From: Isoetes taiwanensis
Taxonomy: Eukaryota > Streptophyta > Lycopodiopsida > Isoetales > Isoetaceae
NCBI GenBank assembly: GCA_021234155.1
Contig: JAJEKV010000015.1
Coordinates: 8,677,046-8,741,045 of the forward strand
Direction: 5' to 3'
DNA: 64,000 bases
Every line of letters begins with the position of its first letter. The first letter of the stretch is position 1. The translations under genes and the position numbers were made by a program. Under the pieces are notes generated by a model. The model was not told where the DNA came from. It did not search any database and saw only the letters and a program-made list of their open reading frames with translations. Of this stretch, positions 57,614 through 64,000 are shown in pieces.

Positions 57614-59689
57614 TATTCACTAAAATAAGAATTGAGATGACCTATTTGTTGTAATTCCACATCCGTTCATGGATTAGTAATTTACATCCTAAACTACAAT
57701 ATCTTCCTTCGACCTCAAGATAGTGTCCTTTCACATTTGATTGCATCTTCAGACATACACTACATATGTCATCCATTTTCCATCTCTGAACCATTGATGA
57801 CACTGTTATATGTACAACTTTTAAACTTTCTCCAAAAAATAGCTATTGTTATTTCAGTACGTAAGTTCTTAAAAATTGTTGATGCATCTACAAATGCATA
57901 AATTGAAAAACAACAAAATTGATTGTCATACTAGGGCAACTCACCACACTGAGCACCAACATTTTTTGCTATATCTATTGCAACTACATCTGCAACCTCA
58001 TTGTTCCTTGCATTGAAATCGTACTCCCGTTACTAGTATTTAAAAGATTAAATTGATATAGAGGTAGAAAGTGCATAGCTAAGCAAAAAATAGATTTTTT
58101 ATCACATGCCTATTTTTTTCTTGACTTTCATTTTCCAAGGCTATGCAAAATGTAGACTTGTCTTTGAATGTCTATTTTTTTTAGACTATTTTGCATGGTA
58201 AAAAGGGATCTTCCAAGGCCTGCAGCCTTCAATTTCCAACCCTGGCCAGCATAGTCTGATGCCAAATTTGACGCCAGTTTTGTCCCTTGTGGTGTTGCTT
58301 TTGCTTCTGTTTTGCGTCTTGTGGGGTGATAAGGACCACGACGATGTTATGGCCCCATGAACTTTTTCCTTCCTTTTTTATGCCCAGAACGTTCCAAGAT
58401 GTTCCCACTTATTTTATTGTTTCAATAAGAATCTCAGGTTTTAAACTCGCGTAAGATCATGCATGTGATAAATTTAGCCCCAACCACAGTAAAAACTCGA
58501 AATCTAGCCAGGGGAGGAAAAAACGAGCGGATGGCTTCTGATCAACTTGAGACTTTGCCTTTTTGCTTTCATTTTTTGCATTTCTTACTGTGATTTCCAG
58601 AGTTATCAACCAAAAAATTTAATGGAAATACTTCCTTCTAATATCCAACCCCTTTAACTCTAGAATTTTGCCAGGCTTGATTCTAGTCTGGGGCTTGGTT
58701 TAACTGGATTGTAAAAATCATTTTGCTTAACCTGCCTCTGAGAAGTTTAGTTGTGTCAACCCAGAAGCCCCTGGCAATTCCCTGTAAGAACTTATTTCCA
58801 AAGTCTATTTACTTTGCCTCTATCACAAGTCGATTTGCAAGCCTCAACTTACCTGTTCACGAATTGTGTTTTTTAAAAGATTTCAGCAATCGTAAAGAGA
58901 TTTGAAGGCATAAAGGAAGTAATCTCGTTCAATACATAAGTTACCTGGATATTTTGTTGCTTTGCCTCTAGGCATCTCTGGTCTAGAGCCTTAACTATGT
59001 AGACAGCGTGAACGGGTTCGTTAAGCGAAGCGCAGAGGCGTATAAGGGCAGCACAGAGCACAACTTGCAGCAAAGGGCTTCAGACAGCGGGCATGGGTTA
59101 ACGCCAGCCTGCCACGATTAGTCGGAAAGTGGCCGGGAAGGGCATGCCAAAAAGTCACTAATTCCAATTTTTTTTTTTTTTACTAATAATCTTATATATA
59201 GGGAAGTCAAGCAAATGTAATATGCTTACACTCTTGGGGGAGAAGGGGCTTGCCATGACTGTAATTTCACCTAGCTAGTATTGACATTGTAAAAATGCTA
59301 CTAGCTATGTGATTTATATTCATTCCCATTATTATTAAAAGAATTGTCCTATTGTTGGCTCTAAAGCTACGAGGTGCAAATGTAATATAGATGGATGGTA
59401 AAAAAATTTGTTAGAGCCTGAACTCTAACCTTGCAAGAAGGATGAAAAACCCAACAATCCAAGCTCAATCTATCAGATCAAGGCAATGCACAACACAAAG
59501 AATCATCATCTCCATAGCTAGATCAAGCAAAATCCTCTCTCTCAATACACCGTCTCTCCCCCTGTTCTTCTCTCTCTCTGCTCAGATAATACTCTGATCA
59601 TCATGGATACGTGCAAATATCCTGCACGCGTGCATGTGCGTACATCACTCCATATACGGTATACTATCTTCTATACCACCTCAATAGTG
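57614..59689. other. Intergenic DNA, no gene recognised
   Basis: AT-rich with a T-run near 59,170. Short frames only. Confidence 0.45.
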
Positions 59690-59795
59690 GTGAATGTGGT
59701 TGGTGGTGACAAGTGTGGTGAGTGGTGACAAGTGTGGTGAGTGGTGACGAGTGTGGTGATGAGTGTGGTGACAAATGTGGTGAGTGGTGACCACC
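59690..59795. repeat. GTGGTGA-type minisatellite
   Basis: About five imperfect copies of GTGGTGACAAGTGTGGTGA-like units form a Gly/Thr/His-coding-neutral purine-T strand. Confidence 0.9.
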
Positions 59796-61700
59796 CCAAC
59801 AGTGGCGACCACAGTGGGAAAATGTGCCACTCCGTGGCGGAGAACCCACAACAAACATACTCATATGGTCCTTGGGACATGTCCCCAAATGACATATTTA
59901 CATGCATGTTTAGAAAAGAAAATACCCTCCTCAAATCCAAATGACTGATACAAACAACTTTGTCCAAAATAGCGGTGACGAAACGAGCCTGCAGAATCTG
60001 TGGCAAACTTTGAAAGCTGATATCTTGAGTTCCAGACCTCGGTTTGACCTGCACCATAGTTCGTTGGATTCGTATCGCCGAAACACATGTTTTGATGTAG
60101 GATAGATTGTGTATTATGGAACTGTCACCATCTGTTTTTACAGAAAAACGACCTGCTTTGAACCCAAAAGTTCTCCACAAATTCTCATGGCGGAGCTCTA
60201 CGCCAAATCTGAATCCCTTAGAAAAGTACTTCTCTTTCAAAATAAGGCCTGAGATCCTTGCCATTTCTGGGATTAGGCAACAATTCCCCTTCAGAGTCAT
60301 CAAATAGAAAGCCCCACCTGTACCTCTTTTTTTTGATCGGAAATGGCCTTCCATGGGCTTTGAAATTTGGATAGATGCTTCTTAGTGGTCCTGCACAACA
60401 CCAATTGCCCTTCCTCAAATGGATTGACAACCCAGAACTTATCTTTGATAAGCTTTACTTTTTGTTTATGCCTCATATTGAAGTCTTTTCTGCTTCTGTC
60501 TCATCTCTTGCAATTGCGGCAAAATCATCCATCCTATTATGCACTTGATTTGGGTTGGAACTTCTCCTAAATTCTCATAATAAGGTAGGTCCACAAATGA
60601 ACACAAAGGAATGTCCAAATGAATAGGCATCACGGCTTGCACTCCATAAACCAATTCAAATGGTGTAAATCTTGTAGCCAACTTGTAAGTACACGAAACT
60701 CCATAAAGGCGCAATCAAGGCTTCATGCCAATTTCTTTGATTATCCTTCAACTGTTTTGGCCAAGATAGCTTTCAATTTTGTTAGTAGACTTCGAAACAC
60801 CCATTGCCACGTGGATAATACCTTGAAGCTTGCACATGTTGAACACCAATGCATTACATTAAGCGAGCTACTACTTTTCCCATGAAATGACTTCCCGTCC
60901 GGACAAAAGAATGGTTGGAACACCAAACCCGAGAAATCAAATTGTGATAAAGAAAGCTATTGTGGTATTTTCTCGTAGCATGCTTTCTTTGGAATTGCTT
61001 CTACCCATTACCGTAAACATACATGTGGCTGCCAAGATATACTTATGACCTTTAGAAGATGGAGGATTGATAGGCCCAATGTAATCCAATCCCCACATAT
61101 GAAATGGACCAACGCTCAAAATAGGATGGAATGGCATATTATTGTGGCTTTATCAATTGTTTATGCCTTTGACACTTCTCACATTTGCTAACAAAGTCTC
61201 TAGTATCCTTGTAAAGAGTTGGCCAATAATATCCCCAATGAAGGATCTTCCTAGGCGTGGTTACGGCTGCAAAATGCCCACGACAATCATGTGCTTGCTG
61301 CAACAAATCCTGAGTTTGCTGACCAGCAACACATCTTAATAAGAGACCCTTCCATAGTCCTCTTATAAAGAATAGCTTCATGCACCACGAACCATTTGCT
61401 TGTACTCTAAGAGCATGCTTTTGTTGTAGAAAATGATGAAGGATAAGTCGATCTTGTAAATACGTATATGTTGGCATACCAAAGATCCACAGTTTCAATG
61501 AACCCTTGTAATCATGCCATTATCCAAGACTGCTCTTGGCTGAGTGCATTTCCTCTTCTCTTCGGCACCACTACTCAAATAGGGCACGGATTATGAGCTC
61601 CTTGAGCCATCTTAACATACTTCAACTCAAATTCTTGTATGATAAGAGCCCATCTTGTAAACTTAGGATCTTGGACAGTCTTATTGTAAAGGATGAAGAG
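59796..61700 (-). mobile_element. Second Ty3/gypsy pol remnant (RNase H end, integrase)
   Basis: On the minus strand the order is a short RNase-H end (DPKFTRWALIIQEFELKYV, about 61,690-61,620), then the integrase zinc module (AHDCRGHFAAVTTPRKILHW and SKCEKCQRHKQ, 61,290-61,140). Next are the core start WGLDYIGPINPPSSKGHKYI (61,090-61,030), a damaged catalytic region, GFTPFELVYGVQAVMPIHL-like sequence (60,680-60,600) and a C-terminal EGELLPNPRNGKDLRPYF (about 60,290-60,235). The wording differs from the chromovirus at 23 kb, and no chromodomain follows, so this is a different gypsy group. Frameshifts and stops are frequent. Its own LTRs were not identified. Confidence 0.8.
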
Positions 61701-61784
61701 CTAAATGGTACAGTGTTGCCTGGGCTGAATCAATTGAATAAAGAACTAGCAGAAACTAAAATTGAGCTAAAGGCACATGAAGCC

Positions 61785-63270
61785 TGTGACGTCCCCTACT
61801 CATATCACGGTGCACTCACCATATACAAACATGAGTTCACCCCCATACCAGCTCCACACGTCCGAGGGGCCCTCCCACGCGTTCCACCGCAACCTTGATG
61901 AGTTCCGATTGGGAAGAATGAAGGGTCATTTGCCATGTCTCCCTCAGGGCCGACCTAGATGCGGAAGCGTAAACATACATGTCGGTATACAACATCAATA
62001 TCACATAACCATCTCGAAGGATGGCACATCACATATCTGCATAGGCGAGGGAGATCCCGGTTACATCACATGGGAATCCTACCCAAGGTTCGGACTCAAG
62101 GGGATGGCCCGACGGCTTGAGTCTCCGGAGGTCATTGCGGGGCGAAATGCATGGCAAATGGATTTGGGCATAGGAACATGGCTTAGGGTAGTCCACTCCA
62201 TCCGCCCCTCCTGTGCACACTTTGCGGTTAGGTTGAAAAGTGTTGGGACCGCCCAGTAGCATGCAGGTGCATAGCCGAAGGGGCTTCTTGCCGGTTGCAT
62301 CTCCCCAGCCACGATGGCGGGAAGAAATTAAGCCTCTCCTCCAGAGGGACCCCGATGCCCAACACGGGTGACTAGAGGGCTCACGCCCTTATTCGGCGTG
62401 AACCCAATGGAGAGTGGGACGCATCACTCCACAGTGTCGAGCCCATGCCTTGCCCACATGCGGTGGCAAGCCATTAGACCTAGTCCACATGGATCCCAGA
62501 TAGGCTTTACACACCCAGGAGGATGGATTACGTGTTGGAACAAATTACCCCATTGTTACGCGGTCCTAGCCCCCACTCACAACCCGGTGTGGCTCCACGT
62601 ACACATGCGAATTTATAGTGCACTAAAAGGCTAGCTAGGAGCATCAACTACCAGGCTTTAGGGTCTCTACCCCCCTTCCCAATACAATGAGTCCACAGAG
62701 ATACATCATCATATATATCACTGAAGAACTAAAGAACAAGATCTATTCTATATCATAGAGTTAGGTTCTTTAGTTAGGGCTTGGTACCTGGGAATCTAGG
62801 TGCTATGGGCAATTTAATAGGCTAAACCTGCTTATTCAATGACTAGGAGGCAGTTTAGGCTATTAAATTGACAAAATACCTGATCCTTGGCTTGCTTCTC
62901 CTGTTCTGAACTCGACCATCTTGCTGATCTGCTAGAAGATGAAGCTAGAAAGGGAAACTGATGAGCTAGATCGCTCAGACAGAGTTTGGGAGGCGGGTTT
63001 GGCTCCTGGAGCAAGTAAAACAGAGTCCTAGAATGCTATGGACGAAAATAGCAAGTTAGGGTTTCCTTTACCTATATAGACAAAGGGTTAGGGCTAGGGT
63101 TTCCCATTATCCCATTTAAGCATGTGGGATAATTGGGTGTGGCCCACTTGCCTTTATTAACTAGGTGGCATAAAGTGTCCACATGGGTAAATGTGTACAC
63201 ATGGATAAATGTGCATATGGGTAAATGTGCACATAAATAAATGTACACACCTTGCAAGTTGCCCCCTAGG
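61785..63270 (-). mobile_element. Diverged solo LTR of the chromovirus family
   Basis: This starts TGTGACGTCCCCTACTC at 61785, the same terminus as the LTR at 21,114. It follows the same order of blocks (GATGCCCAACACGGGTGACT, CATGCCTTGCCCACATG, AGGCTTTACACACC, TTGCCCCCTAGG near the end). The right terminus CGTCACA was not found, so the end near 63,270 is approximate and probably truncated. It interrupts a frame on the plus strand reading LPGLNQLNKELAETKIELKA just before 61,785. No internal gypsy sequence of this family adjoins it. Confidence 0.75.
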
Positions 63271-63337
63271 GTGCTACTTGCTCGGCTACACGTCGTCATT
63301 ACCGCCACTGTCGATGGCGGGATGGCGTTAATGCAGC

Positions 63338-63632
63338 GTGGCGAAGCGATGGTATACATCACGGGACCAGATATCTCTTGCCGGACGTCCACAAAAGCCT
63401 TCTTTGCTAGAGCTGCAACCTCGAATGCAAAGATTTGAGATTTTCTCTGAACGTAGTGGCCATGACACTCCTTTAGATCCTGCACTTCCAATGCTTCCTG
63501 AGGCAGAAGAAGAGGGTGATGAAGATTGTCCATATTGTGGACAGTGTCTAAAATGGGAGGGTAAATTGTTGCCAGTTGTGATAGCAGAATGCAGTCACCA
63601 GTATCACATTCCATGTCTGTCACACCATTTGA
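63338..63632 (+). CDS. RING-finger exon, partial gene open to the right edge
   Basis: A plus-strand frame starts MAKRWYTSRDQISLAGRPQK, includes an acidic stretch (PEAEEEGDED) and ends with CPYCGQCLKWEGKLLP, then ECSHQYHIPCLSHHLR. The C-x2-C plus C-x-H-x2-H-x2-C spacing is the first part of a RING-H2 domain, typical of E3 ubiquitin ligases. A splice donor follows at 63,633 (AG/GTAAAC), so the last Cys pair should be in an exon to the right, perhaps beyond the window. The true start may be further upstream, since the frame begins right after LTR sequence and the first 30 codons show no known motif. Substrate and family are unknown. Confidence 0.5.
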
Positions 63633-63639
63633 GGTAAAC

Positions 63640-64000
63640 ATTATCATCTCTAACCTCGTTTCCAGACTCTATTGATACTGGATTTGTTTTGCAAACACTC
63701 CAGAACCTGTTGCAGCCCCAGTTGTGCCCACATTATGTCTGACACATGGCTTTTGGCTTTTGGTATTCGAGTGGTACTACAAGAACCAATAAACACAAGT
63801 AAGTACCTTAACTAATGTATACTAATGTTGTCAAGGGTCTACTGACTTAGTGTTTGCAGAATTGCAAAAATTTGAGACCAGGGATATCCAACAATTATCA
63901 ACGCTTTGATCAGTTATGAGACTGCAAGATACCTCCCGGGTGCACCTAGAATTCACCTCATTGGATACTTCAAAGTCAATCCCAGCTGCTGACAGGGGGG
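63640..64000. other. Probable intron and flank of the RING gene
   Basis: No further zinc ligands or clear acceptor could be assigned before the window ends. The stretch is consistent with an intron. Confidence 0.3.

Noticed and set aside
59671-60354. 227-codon minus open frame as a separate gene
   Set aside because: Its start overlaps gypsy pol C-terminal sequence, and its end runs into the GTGGTGA minisatellite (Thr/His repeats), so it is a fusion of transposon and repeat, not a gene.
63072-63647. 191-codon minus open frame
   Set aside because: It is antisense to the RING-finger exon and LTR. The plus strand has the zinc-ligand pattern and a splice donor, so the minus reading is a shadow.
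1-64000. CRISPR array, bacterial operon or plasmid features
   Set aside because: No regular spacer-repeat array exists. Introns, LTR elements and SINEs show plant nuclear DNA.

Overview
This is nuclear DNA from a land plant. The evidence is an intron-bearing JMJD4-type oxygenase gene, an autophagy ATG10 gene, and fragments of plant-specific families: an AHL PPC domain, a plastid-type NFU scaffold and a G-type lectin receptor kinase. The genes are swamped by decayed transposons of very different kinds: a LINE family, two Ty3/gypsy groups, a Helitron-like remnant, tRNA-derived SINEs and a DIRS/PAT-like tyrosine-recombinase element. That mix, and the low gene density, fit a large seed-free plant genome such as a fern better than a compact angiosperm. 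This is an inference, not a measured assignment.

Layout. 1-3.6 kb is decayed sequence without recognisable genes. 3.8-4.4 kb holds a broken endonuclease/exonuclease/phosphatase domain. 5.3-5.6 kb (minus) is a two-exon AHL fragment. 6-9.2 kb is repeat-rich (duplicated 350-bp unit, SINE, foldback arms, a GC-rich palindrome). 9.4-10.8 kb (minus) is a truncated BTAF1/Mot1 fragment. 12.2-16.6 kb (minus) is the best gene, an eight-exon JMJD4 homologue whose exons join in frame to 489 codons. 18-21.1 kb is a LINE interrupted at 21,114 by a chromovirus-type gypsy LTR. 21.1-24.6 kb is the gypsy remnant (LTR, integrase end and chromodomain, then a second LTR piece). 25.4-27.05 kb holds Helitron-like coding remnants. 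A miRNA-like foldback lies at 28.34-28.44 kb.

From 28.9 to 34.2 kb on the plus strand come ATG10, a receptor-kinase pseudogene that has lost its catalytic lobe, and an NFU fragment. The 35.4-39.4 kb island differs in character. It has several open frames of unknown function, a centromeric-histone-H3-like reading with the tail MARTKQTAR, and seven perfect CCCTAA units. 39.4-47.6 kb is mostly non-coding repeats, including a SINE and a poly(A) retroposon with a perfect 13-bp target duplication. 47.7-49.9 kb holds 3' ends of a LINE family. 50.0-57.6 kb is a nearly complete minus-strand DIRS/PAT-like element with split direct repeats. 59.7-61.7 kb is a second gypsy pol remnant, 61.8-63.3 kb a diverged LTR of the first gypsy family, and 63.3-63.6 kb a RING-finger exon open to the right edge.

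The intact host functions are therefore few: eRF1-type hydroxylation (JMJD4), autophagy conjugation (ATG10) and a partial RING E3. Most other host-derived pieces retain introns and splice sites but carry small indels, so they look like duplicated or captured gene fragments rather than retrocopies.
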